A stretch of 64,000 nucleotides of DNA from Mucilaginibacter aquariorum (GTDB lineage Bacteria > Bacteroidota > Bacteroidia > Sphingobacteriales > Sphingobacteriaceae), in the NCBI RefSeq assembly GCF_024498135.1, contig NZ_JANHOH010000001.1, positions 248,001-312,000 of the forward strand, in the 5' to 3' direction. Shown one piece after another: positions 19,059 through 28,954 of this stretch. Both the position numbers and the translations under genes were made by a program. A model generated the notes under the pieces. The model worked only from the letters and a program-made list of their open reading frames with translations, was not told where the DNA came from and searched no databases. The stretch's first letter is position 1, and each line of letters begins with the position of its first letter.

Positions 19059-20774
19059 ATGGCAGAAAAGGAATTAAGAAGCCGGGCATGGTTTGGCCGC
19101 AAAGGTAAGGATGGGTTTATTTACCGTGCCTGGATGAAAAACCAGGGCATCCCCGATTACGAATTTGAAAACAAGCCGGTTATCGGCATTTGCAATACCT
19201 GGAGCGAGTTAACACCCTGTAACGCTCATTTTCGCGAACTGTCAGAATCGGTAAAACGCGGCATTTTAGAAGCGGGCGGTTTCCCTGTGGAGTTTCCGGT
19301 TATGTCATTAGGCGAAACGTTGATGAAGCCTACCGCCATGTTATACCGTAACCTGGCCAGCATGGATGTGGAAGAATCTATCCGGGCAAACCCGTTGGAT
19401 GGTGTAGTGCTGTTGTGTGGCTGTGATAAAACTACCCCTTCATTAGTGATGGGTGCGTGCAGCGTTGATATCCCTACTATCGTTGTATCCGGTGGGCCAA
19501 TGCTAACGGGGAATCACCGGGGGCAACAGCTTGGTACCAGCGATATTTGGCGCTATCATGACGATGTTCGTACAGGTAAAATACTGGAAGAAGAATTATT
19601 AACGATAGAAGCCGCAATGTGCCGCAGCCATGGGCATTGCGCCGTTATGGGCACAGCTTCATCTATGGCCTGTATGGTGGAGTCGCTTGGTCTTTCGTTA
19701 CCCGGCAATGCCGCTATACCCGCAGCAGATTCCAGGCGCAAGGTTTTGGCGCAGCTATCCGGCTTGCGCATAGTGCAAATGGTTAAAGAGGACCTGAAAT
19801 TATCAGATATCTTAACAAGAAAAGCTTTTGAAAATGCCATAAAGGTAAACGCTGCCATTGGTGGTTCAACAAATTTTGTGATCCACTTATTGGCTATTGC
19901 CGGCAGGATTGGCGTACAGTTGGAGTTAAAAGACTTTGACGCTCTGTCGAAGAATATCCCGCTGATAGCTAATCTTCAACCATCGGGTAAGTATTTTATG
20001 GAGGATTTGTTTTACGCCGGGGGGCTGCCGGTTGTTTTAAAAGCGCTGGATGGCATCCTTCACCGTGATTGTATAACGGCAAACGGGCAAACCATAGCAG
20101 CCAATTACAGCAAAGCCATAGGCTATAACAGCGAGGTAATTACTACTGTTGATGCGCCATTTAATACGGCTACAGGGCTTGCCATTTTAACAGGGAACTT
20201 ATGCGAGAACGGCGCGGTTATTAAGCCATCGGCAGCAAGCCCGCATTTGATGCAGCATATCGGTAAGGCTGTTGTATTTGAAAACATAGAAGACTTTAAA
20301 GCCCGTATAGATACCGATGATCTGGAGGTTGATGAAACCAGCGTTTTGGTTTTAAAAAATGTTGGCCCAAGGGGATACCCCGGTATGCCGGAAGTGGGCA
20401 ATATGGGTCTCCCCAAAAAAATATTGGAGAAGGGTGTACAAGACATGGTACGGATATCAGACGGAAGAATGAGTGGAACGGGGTTTGGAACCGTTATACT
20501 GCATGTATCGCCGGAAGCGGCAATGGGTGGTAACTTCGCCATGATAAGAACCGGCGATGTAATTACGCTGGACGTGGCCGGCAGGTCGTTAAACGTTGCC
20601 ATTACGCCCGAAGAGCTTGCCGAAAGAAAAAAACAATATATACCTCAAAATGAAATTACAGGCCGTGGCTATGTAAAGCTTTATACCGACCATGTTCAGC
20701 AAGCGCACCTGGGTGCTGATATGGATTTTTTGGTAGGTGGCTCGGGAAGTAAAGTATTAAGAGATTCACATTAA
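19059..20774 (+). CDS. IlvD/Edd-family sugar-acid dehydratase
   Basis: A 571-residue Fe-S dehydratase. The opening block RSRAWFGRKGKDGFIYRAW and the CNTWSELTPCNAHFRELSE motif (around residues 47-66) point to the pentonate/hexonate branch (L-arabinonate, D-xylonate and related dehydratases) rather than the amino-acid enzyme IlvD. The cluster-binding cysteines are in CNTW, LLCGCDKTTP and SHGHCAVMGTAS; the PGNAAIPAADSRR segment is also conserved. The reaction removes water from a sugar acid to give a 2-keto-3-deoxy acid. It is followed 10 bp later by an SDR dehydrogenase, so the pair probably oxidises and dehydrates one sugar in a non-phosphorylative route. The exact substrate is not determined. 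Confidence 0.85.
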   Translation: MAEKELRSRAWFGRKGKDGFIYRAWMKNQGIPDYEFENKPVIGICNTWSELTPCNAHFRELSESVKRGILEAGGFPVEFPVMSLGETLMKPTAMLYRNLASMDVEESIRANPLDGVVLLCGCDKTTPSLVMGACSVDIPTIVVSGGPMLTGNHRGQQLGTSDIWRYHDDVRTGKILEEELLTIEAAMCRSHGHCAVMGTASSMACMVESLGLSLPGNAAIPAADSRRKVLAQLSGLRIVQMVKEDLKLSDILTRKAFENAIKVNAAIGGSTNFVIHLLAIAGRIGVQLELKDFDALSKNIPLIANLQPSGKYFMEDLFYAGGLPVVLKALDGILHRDCITANGQTIAANYSKAIGYNSEVITTVDAPFNTATGLAILTGNLCENGAVIKPSAASPHLMQHIGKAVVFENIEDFKARIDTDDLEVDETSVLVLKNVGPRGYPGMPEVGNMGLPKKILEKGVQDMVRISDGRMSGTGFGTVILHVSPEAAMGGNFAMIRTGDVITLDVAGRSLNVAITPEELAERKKQYIPQNEITGRGYVKLYTDHVQQAHLGADMDFLVGGSGSKVLRDSH

Positions 20775-20784
20775 GTAATTGATA

Positions 20785-21555
20785 ATGAGCTTTAAAAACA
20801 AAGTAGCTATAGTAACAGGGGCAGGGCAGGGCATAGGCTTCGAAATATGCAGGATGCTTTCAGAAAAAGGGGCAACGGTGATCTTAAATGACCTTGATGC
20901 AGAGTTGGCAAAAAAGGCCGGGGCCGCTATTAATGAAAATAACGGGGGTAATTGTTTAGCAATGGCTGGTGATTCCAGCGATCTGTATTTTATAAATAAG
21001 ATGGTAAATACTGCGGTTGAGCTTTACGGTAGCATAGATATTGTAATTGCCAATGCGGGTGTAACACTATTTGGAGATTTCTTTACCTACAGCCCGGAAT
21101 CATTTTCAAAAGTGATGGATATAAATTTAGGCGGCTCATTCTTCTTGGCACAGGCCGCGGCGAAGCAAATGAAGCAGCAGGGAAACGGTGGGTCGATACT
21201 CTTTACCTCATCTGCTGTGGGCCACCAGGCGCTTAAAAACCTGGCTGCTTACGCCATGACGAAGGCCGCGTTAGAAATGCTCGCCAAAAACCTTGTGATA
21301 GAGTTATCGCAATATAAAATTACTGTAAACACGGTTGCGCCGGGCGCCACACTTACCGAGCGCACCATGGAAGAAGCCGATTATGAACGTATTTGGTCTG
21401 AAATAACACCAATGGGGCGCCCCTCCTATGTGGCAGATATTGCAAACGCTGCCTTGTTCCTGGTATCTGATGAGGCGAGGCAAATTACGGGGCAAAGTTT
21501 GCTTATAGATGGTGGGTGGACGTCTGTGAGTGTTTTACCCAACGGACTTAAATAA
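20785..21555 (+). CDS. Short-chain dehydrogenase/reductase
   Basis: A 256-residue classical SDR from ATG 20785 (a TTG 6 bp earlier is possible). It has the cofactor motif TGAGQGIG near residues 12-19, NAG in IVIANAGVT, a catalytic Ser in FTSSAVG and Tyr156-Lys160 in YAMTK, and ends with the SDR tail TGQSLLIDGGW. The NDLD segment after strand 2 suggests NAD preference. Its position 10 bp after the sugar-acid dehydratase suggests it oxidises a sugar to its lactone, or acts on the keto-deoxy product. No terminator was seen behind it; a 170-bp gap precedes the sigma-factor gene. Confidence 0.85.
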   Translation: MSFKNKVAIVTGAGQGIGFEICRMLSEKGATVILNDLDAELAKKAGAAINENNGGNCLAMAGDSSDLYFINKMVNTAVELYGSIDIVIANAGVTLFGDFFTYSPESFSKVMDINLGGSFFLAQAAAKQMKQQGNGGSILFTSSAVGHQALKNLAAYAMTKAALEMLAKNLVIELSQYKITVNTVAPGATLTERTMEEADYERIWSEITPMGRPSYVADIANAALFLVSDEARQITGQSLLIDGGWTSVSVLPNGLK

Positions 21556-21697
21556 AGATGTTTGGTACTACTGCGGCAACTCTTAATTATTGATGACGAT
21601 TTTTCCTGTAAAGACAAGCAGTATTTTAATATATTTTGAAATATTTAGGCACATTTGTAATCGCTAATTATATCATAATTAAAAAATCAAATTACTT

Positions 21698-21705
21698 TAA
21701 TTTTG
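21698..21705 (+). promoter_or_regulatory. Possible -7 box of the sigma-factor gene
   Basis: TAATTTTG matches the Bacteroidota -7 consensus TAnnTTTG and lies 22 bp before the ATG at 21728. I found no matching TTG at the usual -33 spacing, so this is a tentative call. Confidence 0.35.
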
Positions 21706-21727
21706 CTCTTAAAATAAACATTCCTAA

Positions 21728-22312
21728 ATGGGACTCGAACATAACTTTTTAACCGCTCCTGATGATTCCGAACTATGGGATCTGTTTAGGGCTGGTGACG
21801 AAGTTGCGTATACCCAGCTCATTAAAAAGTATTCAAAAGTAGTTTTCAACTACGGCTTCCGTATTTGCCAGGATAAGGATTTTTTGAAGGATTGTGTGCA
21901 GGATGTGTTTTTAGAGCTTTGGAACCGAAAGGAAAGGATCAGCCCCACGCCGGCAGTGAAATGGTACCTGTTTAAGGCTGTGCGTCTCCGTATTTTCAGG
22001 GAGCAATCTAAATGGAACATGGGCGAACCGCTCGACGAAAATTATGAGTTCCTGGTTGAATTTAATATTGAAACTAAAATGATAACTGATCTGGAAAATT
22101 TGGAGCTTTCCAATAAGATCAGGCAGGTGCTTAACACCTTACCGCCGCGCCAGCGCGAAATAATGTACCTGCGGTTTTATGAAGGCCTCGATTTTGATAG
22201 CATCGCCCAGATCATGGAAATTAGCAAACAATCGGTACATAACCTGTTACAAAAAGCTTATAAAAACTTCCGTTCCGAGTGGTTAGTGGTTCTTTTGATG
22301 TTTTGGCGTTAA
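21728..22312 (+). CDS. ECF RNA polymerase sigma factor
   Basis: A 194-residue sigma-70 family protein of the Bacteroidota ECF type. Region 2 spans about residues 25-90, with FNYGFRICQDKDFLKDCVQDVFLELW style core-binding helices; region 4 spans about 125-180, with LPPRQREIMYLRFYEGLDFDSIAQI and the helix-turn-helix ISKQSVHNLLQKA. It is followed by a FecR-type anti-sigma factor and a SusC with an STN domain, the usual trans-envelope signalling set: nutrient binding at the outer membrane frees the sigma factor to transcribe the transporter genes downstream. Length is normal for the family. Confidence 0.92.
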   Translation: MGLEHNFLTAPDDSELWDLFRAGDEVAYTQLIKKYSKVVFNYGFRICQDKDFLKDCVQDVFLELWNRKERISPTPAVKWYLFKAVRLRIFREQSKWNMGEPLDENYEFLVEFNIETKMITDLENLELSNKIRQVLNTLPPRQREIMYLRFYEGLDFDSIAQIMEISKQSVHNLLQKAYKNFRSEWLVVLLMFWR

Positions 22313-22450
22313 TTTCTTTTAAACAAAATATCTGTTAATCAAGTAGTTATGTAATTAAATCTAAAAAAGGTCAAATTTTTAGGTTTAAGAGGGGTAATAT
22401 TTAACTGTTTTGGAATATTATATAATTATAAACCAATATAAACAGTTACC

Positions 22451-23563
22451 GTGACCAATTATACAAACTACGAGGTAGAAGATTTTCTGCACGATGATTT
22501 TTTTATTGACTGGGTTTTAAAAGGTACCGAAGCGCACAACACTTTCTGGAGTGAGTGGCTGCTGAATAATCCGGATAAAAAATCCGTAGTGGAAAATGCC
22601 CGTTTCATTGTATCCTCGGTTACTGTAAAACCACTTGATACCACCTTAAGTGATACCGAAGTAGATGAGATTGTTGGGTATATAAAGAACCGGCTGCACA
22701 ATAAAGCCGAAGATGATAATGTTGTTTCCTTAAAATTTTACCAGTCGAAATACTTTAAGGTTGCTGCCATGTTATTAGTGCTGGTATCAATTGGCTTTTT
22801 ATTTGTTAAATTAAAATCAACCACGTCACCACAGCTGCATCAGCAAGTTAATACGTTGAATAGCGAGTATTTAAGTGTGATCAATACATCTGCCAAGTCA
22901 AAGGTGGTGCAGATGAGTGACGGCAGCCTTGCCGTTTTAAAACCGGGATCCGGGTTAAAATACATCAGGTCGTTTGCCAAAAAAAGGGATGTTATTTTGG
23001 ATGGGGAGGCCTTTTTTGAGGTTCATAAAAACCCGGCAATACCTTTCCTGGTACACAGTAACGATATGGTAGTGCGGGTATTGGGCACAAGTTTCACCGT
23101 AAGATCTCAAAAAGGTAAGCAGGATTTTAAAGTGATTGTTAATACAGGCAAAGTATTGGTATATGATAATAAAAAGGCTGCCGCCGGTACTAATAGGCAA
23201 AACTCAATAATCCTGGTTCCAAATCAGCAGGTAACATATCAGCCGCAACAGCTGAAATTTAAAAAGGAAACGCTGCCAGTGCCTTTGATCTTATCAGAAG
23301 AGATAGCTCAAAAGGAGTTCACCTTTGATAATACGCCTTTCTCTGTGATTGTTGAGAAGATCAGTAAGGTTTACGACGTTAATATTGAATATGATAAAGC
23401 CAAACTTGGCAATATCAGCCTGAATGCATCAATATCCAAAAAGCCGCTGGATGAGAAAGTTAAACTAATATGTACAGCAGTAAATGCCTCGTTCGAGTTT
23501 AAAGACGGGCGAATTATAATAAGTGCACAAAACCAACAACATATACAACCAATTACTAAATGA
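22451..23563 (+). CDS. FecR-family anti-sigma factor, GTG start
   Basis: A 370-residue inner-membrane protein. Residues 1-95 are a cytoplasmic helical domain that would hold the sigma factor; 102-119 form one membrane helix; about 140-240 is the periplasmic FecR domain (SDGSLAVLKPGSGLKYIRSF, DGEAFFEVHKNPAIPF, VRVLGTSFTVR); about 290-360 is a DUF4974 domain that contacts the STN domain of SusC. The only suitable start is GTG at 22451, because the sequence begins directly with the conserved Tyr/Glu-rich helix and no in-frame ATG is near. It lies 138 bp after the sigma gene and 195 bp before SusC. Confidence 0.9.
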   Translation: MTNYTNYEVEDFLHDDFFIDWVLKGTEAHNTFWSEWLLNNPDKKSVVENARFIVSSVTVKPLDTTLSDTEVDEIVGYIKNRLHNKAEDDNVVSLKFYQSKYFKVAAMLLVLVSIGFLFVKLKSTTSPQLHQQVNTLNSEYLSVINTSAKSKVVQMSDGSLAVLKPGSGLKYIRSFAKKRDVILDGEAFFEVHKNPAIPFLVHSNDMVVRVLGTSFTVRSQKGKQDFKVIVNTGKVLVYDNKKAAAGTNRQNSIILVPNQQVTYQPQQLKFKKETLPVPLILSEEIAQKEFTFDNTPFSVIVEKISKVYDVNIEYDKAKLGNISLNASISKKPLDEKVKLICTAVNASFEFKDGRIIISAQNQQHIQPITK

Positions 23564-23617
23564 GAAAAAATAATATGGAGAGAAGAAAGACCATCTAAAT
23601 ATCAGCCAAAACAATAA

Positions 23618-23644
23618 ACCGGCAATACTACTAATATTGCCGGT
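23618..23644 (+). promoter_or_regulatory. Strong hairpin between fecR and susC
   Basis: ACCGGCAATA (23618-23627) and its exact complement (23635-23644) form a 10-bp stem with a 7-nt loop. It lies 55 bp after the FecR stop and 115 bp before the SusC ATG. It lacks a following U-run, so it is more likely a processing or attenuation site than a simple terminator. Confidence 0.6.
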
Positions 23645-23758
23645 CGAAGTGTTAGCCCCCAAAAAATGTTTTTGACATCCCATTTTACTGTAATCGCCAG
23701 GCGATTGAGTGGGGCCTTCTTGTCAGTTAAAAAATTGATTATTAACCAAATTAAAATT

Positions 23759-26700
23759 ATGAAATATAAACCGATACTCATAACAATAATGAAGATTACA
23801 TTCTTACAGTTAACAATAATTCTTTCATTATTAGGTAGTGCTGTAGCTAAAGAAGGGAAGGCGCAAGCAATTCTTGAAACGAAGATATCTATAACTGAAA
23901 ATAACGCCACGCTTAAAAGTGTAATTAAAAACCTTGAAACGCAGTGTAATGTCAGTTTTGTGTTTAGTCCTCAACTGATAAACAGTAGCCAAAAAGTGAA
24001 TGTAGCCTTTAAGAAAAAAACATTGGGCGATGTTTTAAACCAAATATTAACGCCGCTTAAATTAAGCTACGAGGTATCGGGCGATGTTATCGTTATCAGG
24101 AATTTAAATAACGAAGTACCAGCCGAAAACAAACTACGCTTTGATCTGGATATGACCCAGGAACCCGTTAAGGGAAGAACTGTTGACGAAAAAGGCGAGG
24201 CATTGCCGGGGGTAACAGTTGCTATTAAAGGTACCCAAACCGGTACAGTAACTGATATTGATGGTAATTTTTCGTTAAATGTTGCACCGGGTACCATATT
24301 GGTATTTACGTTTATTGGGTTTGAAACGCAGGAAATCCCGGCTCAAGCCGGGCCAATGAAAATTGTGATGGTTTCGGCAAGCAACAGCCTTAATGAGGTG
24401 ATTGTTGTAGGTGCGGCTTTTAAGAAAGGCGATCTTACAGGTTCTGTAAGTAACGTAGATTCTAAAACATTGCTGGAGCGCCCTGTTACCAATATTAACC
24501 AGGGATTACAAGGCCGCGTGGCCGGTGTGTTCATAAGCGGTGGATCAAAACCCAGCGATGATGCTACTATCAGGATCCGTGGTATAAACACGATCAATGC
24601 CGGTTCATCGCCCATATATGTGGTTGATGGTTTGATAATGGAAAACAATCAGGGTGGGTTTAATTCAATTAACCTTAATGATGTATCTTCTGTTCAGATA
24701 CTAAAAGATGCTTCTGCAACCGCCCTTTACGGTTCGCGCGGGGCAAACGGCGTAGTAGTTGTTACCACAAAAAAAGGCCGTAAAAAAGGTGGCGACGGCG
24801 TAATTACTTATGATGGATGGGCAGGATTCTCAAATTTTGCCAACATGCCTGCCACACTTAATGCCGGGCAACTTGCTGATTTAAGGATTGATGCTTATGC
24901 AAATGGTTACATGAAAGATAACCCTACTGCAAACAGACAAGATTACATTAATAATACACTGCTAAAAACTAATATAGCTTTCTCTAACCAGGAGTTTGAA
25001 ACCTATAATAGTAAGAAAAGCTACAGCTGGATAGATCAGGTAAAGCGTACAGGTTTTCAGCAAAATCATGCCCTGAGCTTTTCAGGAGGATCGGATAGAA
25101 GCACATTCTACCTGAGCTTTGGTTATGCAGGTACTAAAGGTATTATTGATGAAACAAACCAGAATAAATATACAGGCCGCTTTAACGCCGAGTATGACGT
25201 TAAACGCTGGTTAAAAGTTGGTACAAACACAGGTTTTACCCGTACCGATGACAATTTACCATCTGATGACGTATACAACAAAGCGCTTAACGGCAACCCG
25301 TTGCTTAACTATGAGCCTTACATGGCTGCAGGTACAAGGTATACAAGTGATTACCTAACGGTATACTATCGCTCACATGGCGAGCAGAACAACAATGATT
25401 ATAACCCGTTCAACTCGCTTGATATAACTCGTAACCAAAACAGGAACAGGTTAGTAACATCCAACTACATTAATATCAACCCAATAAAAGGGCTGGATAT
25501 TCGCTCTACCTATGCTGTTGATTATGCACAGCAAAGCTGGTTTGAGTTTACACCAAAGAATATTCAGGAAGCATACAGGCAGTATAACGGCGACTCGCGT
25601 GCCAAACACGAACGCTGGAACGACCTGTACTGGCAATGGGATAACACAGTGTCTTATAACACTACTATCGCTTCAAAGCATCGTATAAGTGCTGTATTAG
25701 GTACCAGCGCCAGCCGCCGCAGTGCAAACTATACCAAAGCGCAGGGCGACAGATTTGCAAGCGACGATCTGTTGTATTATGACCTTGGTGGAGCAGCCGC
25801 GGTGGAAAAATCAGTATTGGGGTCAGATTTTAACGGTTACTCGTTATTCTCTGTTATTGCACGTGCTACCTATAACTACGATGAGCGGTTTTTCTTAACA
25901 GGTACTGCACGTTATGATGGTTCATCAAAATTTGCTGATGGTAACCGCTGGGGTATATTCCCTTCTTTCTCTGCCGCGTGGGATGTTAGCCGTGAAAGTT
26001 TCATGAAAGAACAGAATATATTCAATCAATTGAAGATACGTGCCGGATATGGTGTTGTAGGTAACCAGGACATTGATAAATATGCGTATCAAACATTATA
26101 TGGTTCAAGGATAGACAATGGCAACGCGTTAATTGTTAATGATGGCCGCCGCGGAAACCCGGATATTACCTGGGAAAAGCAAAAACAAGCCAATTTAGGT
26201 ATTGATATGGCATTCCTTAACTCGCGTTTAATGGTTACTGCAGATGCGTTTTACATCAACAACGATAACCTGTTGCTTAACCGCGCGTTGGCAACAACAA
26301 CCGGTTATACACAAGAGTGGCAAAATATTGGCCGTATAAATAACAAAGGTATCGAGTTGTCTGTAACCGGAGAGGTAATAAAAAGCCACGACTGGAACCT
26401 GACGTTATCCGGAAACATATCGTTCAATAAAAATACCGTAAAACAACTGTATGGCAATGCTACAGAGATATACAACCTGTATGAAAACGTTGTGCAACGC
26501 GAAGGCAATTTATTTCTTGGTCAATCGCTTAACAACATCTATACATTTCGTTCGGGTGGCATAGCGCAGGAATCCAACCGTTCTGAGTGGGAGGGTGTTA
26601 ACTACAATGGTAAAACAGTAGGCGTTGGTGATTTATTTGCCCTGGATGTTTCGGGCCCTAACGGTGTAAAAGACGGCATTGTTAACCAGTATGATAAGCA

Positions 26701-27190
26701 GGTTGTAGGCGTAAAAGACCCTAAGTTTTATGGTGGCTTTTCAACAGACCTGTCTTATAAAGGCATAGCATTAAACGCTGTTTTTGTATACTCACATGGC
26801 GCTAAAAAAATCAGCAGTTATTATGAAGGGCTGATAAACAGCATTGGCGAAAGCATGGCATCAACAGATCTGTTAAACCGCTGGACACCAGAAAATACCA
26901 ATGCTACCGTTCCGCGTGTTATCACCAATACCAGTTATAACAGGTATAGTCCGTCAGAATTGGATTACAGCCTGCAAAACGCTTCGTACTTGCGTTTATC
27001 TGCATTAACATTATCCTACAACTTACCCGATAAGTTGATGAGTAACTGGCATGCTAACCGTATGCGTATCTACTTTACCGGTTCAAACCTGTTCTGTATC
27101 ACTAAATACAAAGGCCTTGACCCGGAAACCGGAGATTACGGTTACCCACCGGTAAAATCGTTTGTTGTAGGTGTTAATTTTGGATTTTAA
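23759..27190 (+). CDS. SusC-type TonB-dependent transporter with STN signalling domain
   Basis: A 1143-residue protein from ATG 23759, chosen because it gives the long basic-then-hydrophobic leader typical of this subfamily; the frame extends upstream to 23666 without a better start. After the leader come an STN domain (about 40-112), a carboxypeptidase-regulatory-like domain (about 137-205: GRTVDEKGEALPGVTVAIKG), a plug (about 215-330, with SPIYVVDGLIMEN and ATALYGSRGANGV) and the barrel ending in Phe. The STN domain receives the signal passed to FecR at 22451-23563. It pairs with the SusD at 27208 and probably imports an oligosaccharide; the ligand is unknown. Confidence 0.95.
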   Translation: MKYKPILITIMKITFLQLTIILSLLGSAVAKEGKAQAILETKISITENNATLKSVIKNLETQCNVSFVFSPQLINSSQKVNVAFKKKTLGDVLNQILTPLKLSYEVSGDVIVIRNLNNEVPAENKLRFDLDMTQEPVKGRTVDEKGEALPGVTVAIKGTQTGTVTDIDGNFSLNVAPGTILVFTFIGFETQEIPAQAGPMKIVMVSASNSLNEVIVVGAAFKKGDLTGSVSNVDSKTLLERPVTNINQGLQGRVAGVFISGGSKPSDDATIRIRGINTINAGSSPIYVVDGLIMENNQGGFNSINLNDVSSVQILKDASATALYGSRGANGVVVVTTKKGRKKGGDGVITYDGWAGFSNFANMPATLNAGQLADLRIDAYANGYMKDNPTANRQDYINNTLLKTNIAFSNQEFETYNSKKSYSWIDQVKRTGFQQNHALSFSGGSDRSTFYLSFGYAGTKGIIDETNQNKYTGRFNAEYDVKRWLKVGTNTGFTRTDDNLPSDDVYNKALNGNPLLNYEPYMAAGTRYTSDYLTVYYRSHGEQNNNDYNPFNSLDITRNQNRNRLVTSNYININPIKGLDIRSTYAVDYAQQSWFEFTPKNIQEAYRQYNGDSRAKHERWNDLYWQWDNTVSYNTTIASKHRISAVLGTSASRRSANYTKAQGDRFASDDLLYYDLGGAAAVEKSVLGSDFNGYSLFSVIARATYNYDERFFLTGTARYDGSSKFADGNRWGIFPSFSAAWDVSRESFMKEQNIFNQLKIRAGYGVVGNQDIDKYAYQTLYGSRIDNGNALIVNDGRRGNPDITWEKQKQANLGIDMAFLNSRLMVTADAFYINNDNLLLNRALATTTGYTQEWQNIGRINNKGIELSVTGEVIKSHDWNLTLSGNISFNKNTVKQLYGNATEIYNLYENVVQREGNLFLGQSLNNIYTFRSGGIAQESNRSEWEGVNYNGKTVGVGDLFALDVSGPNGVKDGIVNQYDKQVVGVKDPKFYGGFSTDLSYKGIALNAVFVYSHGAKKISSYYEGLINSIGESMASTDLLNRWTPENTNATVPRVITNTSYNRYSPSELDYSLQNASYLRLSALTLSYNLPDKLMSNWHANRMRIYFTGSNLFCITKYKGLDPETGDYGYPPVKSFVVGVNFGF

Positions 27191-27207
27191 CCTGAATGCT
27201 AAAGATT

Positions 27208-28770
27208 ATGAAAAAGACTTTTATAAACATATTGATTGCAGGAACAGTGCTGTTTTCGGCCTCCTGCAAAAAATTCCTGACAGAGGAGAGTAAAACTAAG
27301 TTGGATGAAGATAAGGTGTACTCAAATGTCGAGCTAATAGAAACGAGCTTAAAAGGCGTATATGCTAACTGGAAAAATATCAGGACAGACGAGCAGGGCT
27401 TAATAACAATGATGGGGACCGATGAGTTACAGCAAGGTGCATTTCAAATGAAAAGCGACGCGCTAAAGGGCGGGCTGGATCGTTATGATGGAAACTTAAA
27501 TTCCCTGCTCAATTATACCGCTAACCAATGGAACCTTCGCTGGCCGGTTGTAAACGAGGCCGCAAAAATGATAAGAGGCCTTCAAAAACTTAATGGCGCC
27601 CCGGGCACCAAAGAGGCCACTTTATTAGGCGAAGCCTGTTTTGTTAGGGGTTTTATGGATTTTGAGCTGGCTATGTACTGGGGAGAGATCCCTATCAGGG
27701 ATTTGAACCGCGAGGCAGAGCTGGGTTTCCGCCGCCAGCCACTTAGGGATGTATGGACGTTTATTATTGATGACTTTACAAAGGCTGCAAACCTTGCCCC
27801 TGCAAAAAATGATCCCGGTAGGGCAACATCAGGCGCTGCCTGGGCTATGCTGGGTAAGGCTTACATGTCGGCACCGGAGTCGACCGGGTTACGCGATTTT
27901 GCAAAGGCTAAAGAGTGTTTCGAAAAAATGATGGGGAACTACACCTTAGTGCCGTATAAGGACCTTTGGGACTATTCAAAACCTAATACTACCGAATCTA
28001 TTTTCGAGTTTCAGTTTAGCCCGATCTATCCGAACAATAATAAAGTGCAATTCCAGATAGGTTCGCGTGCGGTGCAATCGTTCTTTGGCGATGGTTGCTA
28101 CTATTCGGGCTATGATAAAGTTGTGCCTACAGTGCATGCATACGAAACCGTTGCAAACGGCGGGGTATGGGAAGATGGCGACCTACGCAAAAGAGAAAGC
28201 ATCCGTTATGATTTTACTTATTATGGCGAAACACCAACTTTAGAGCGAATAACGTGGGAAGACCTTGGTAATGATTATGATGAACTGAAACCTCATGTGA
28301 AAAAGTATGAGGACTTCCGTACTGATAAACACTCGGGTATGCAGATCAATAACGAGTGGAACTCCGGTAAAAACATGCCTATATTAAGGTTAGGTGATAT
28401 CAAGCTTTGCTATGCGGAATGTTTGAACGAGTTAGGCAAAACAGCCGATGCTGTTAATGTTGTTAACGAAGTAAGGGCACGTGCATGGGGCGGTACTTTA
28501 CCTGCCGATAAACGCTGGACTGTTGCATCACCGGATGAATTCCGCACCATGATGCTGGACGAGCGTATCCGCGAGCTTTTTGCCGAAAACTGGCGCCGTA
28601 TTGATCTAATACGTACCGGTAAATTTGTTGATCGTATAAAAACGTATAACAAATGGGCTAAACAATCAGGAAGTATCCAATCATTTAATATGCTTTATCC
28701 AATACCAGATGTGGAAATGAAGCTGAATGATCAGATAACACCTGCCGACCAAAACCCAGGCTATCATTAA
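27208..28770 (+). CDS. RagB/SusD nutrient-binding lipoprotein
   Basis: A 520-residue lipoprotein from ATG 27208 with lipobox SASC (Cys20); the ATG at 27196 would add four residues without improving the signal. The mature start KKFLTEES is typical. Conserved blocks include LGEACFVRGFMDFELAMYWGEIP, the SusD signature around residues 145-170, LRLGDIKLCYAECLNELGK, and the C-terminal RIRELFAENWRRIDLIRTGKF and PIPDVEM blocks. It binds substrate over the SusC barrel encoded 17 bp upstream. A strong terminator follows at 28816, so SusC-SusD end the transcript and no catabolic enzyme follows directly. Confidence 0.93.
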   Translation: MKKTFINILIAGTVLFSASCKKFLTEESKTKLDEDKVYSNVELIETSLKGVYANWKNIRTDEQGLITMMGTDELQQGAFQMKSDALKGGLDRYDGNLNSLLNYTANQWNLRWPVVNEAAKMIRGLQKLNGAPGTKEATLLGEACFVRGFMDFELAMYWGEIPIRDLNREAELGFRRQPLRDVWTFIIDDFTKAANLAPAKNDPGRATSGAAWAMLGKAYMSAPESTGLRDFAKAKECFEKMMGNYTLVPYKDLWDYSKPNTTESIFEFQFSPIYPNNNKVQFQIGSRAVQSFFGDGCYYSGYDKVVPTVHAYETVANGGVWEDGDLRKRESIRYDFTYYGETPTLERITWEDLGNDYDELKPHVKKYEDFRTDKHSGMQINNEWNSGKNMPILRLGDIKLCYAECLNELGKTADAVNVVNEVRARAWGGTLPADKRWTVASPDEFRTMMLDERIRELFAENWRRIDLIRTGKFVDRIKTYNKWAKQSGSIQSFNMLYPIPDVEMKLNDQITPADQNPGYH

Positions 28771-28815
28771 CATTAATTGACAGGAACACATTTGCTGATC
28801 CAGACATACATTAAC

Positions 28816-28855
28816 CAGGAGCCACCTTATTAACTTAAGGTGGTTCCTGATTTTT
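28816..28855 (+). terminator. Rho-independent terminator after SusD
   Basis: A 14-bp stem (28816-28829 with 28836-28849, one G-U pair) and a 6-nt loop are followed by ATTTTT. It lies 46 bp behind the SusD stop and closes the ECF-linked SusC/SusD unit. Confidence 0.85.
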
Positions 28856-28954
28856 AAGCGTTTATGAGCTATCTGATCAGGTATAAACATAGGTAATTTA
28901 GGTATTTGTTTACTCCTGTTGATTTCTTAGTTTTATAGCGTACAAATAAACAGT

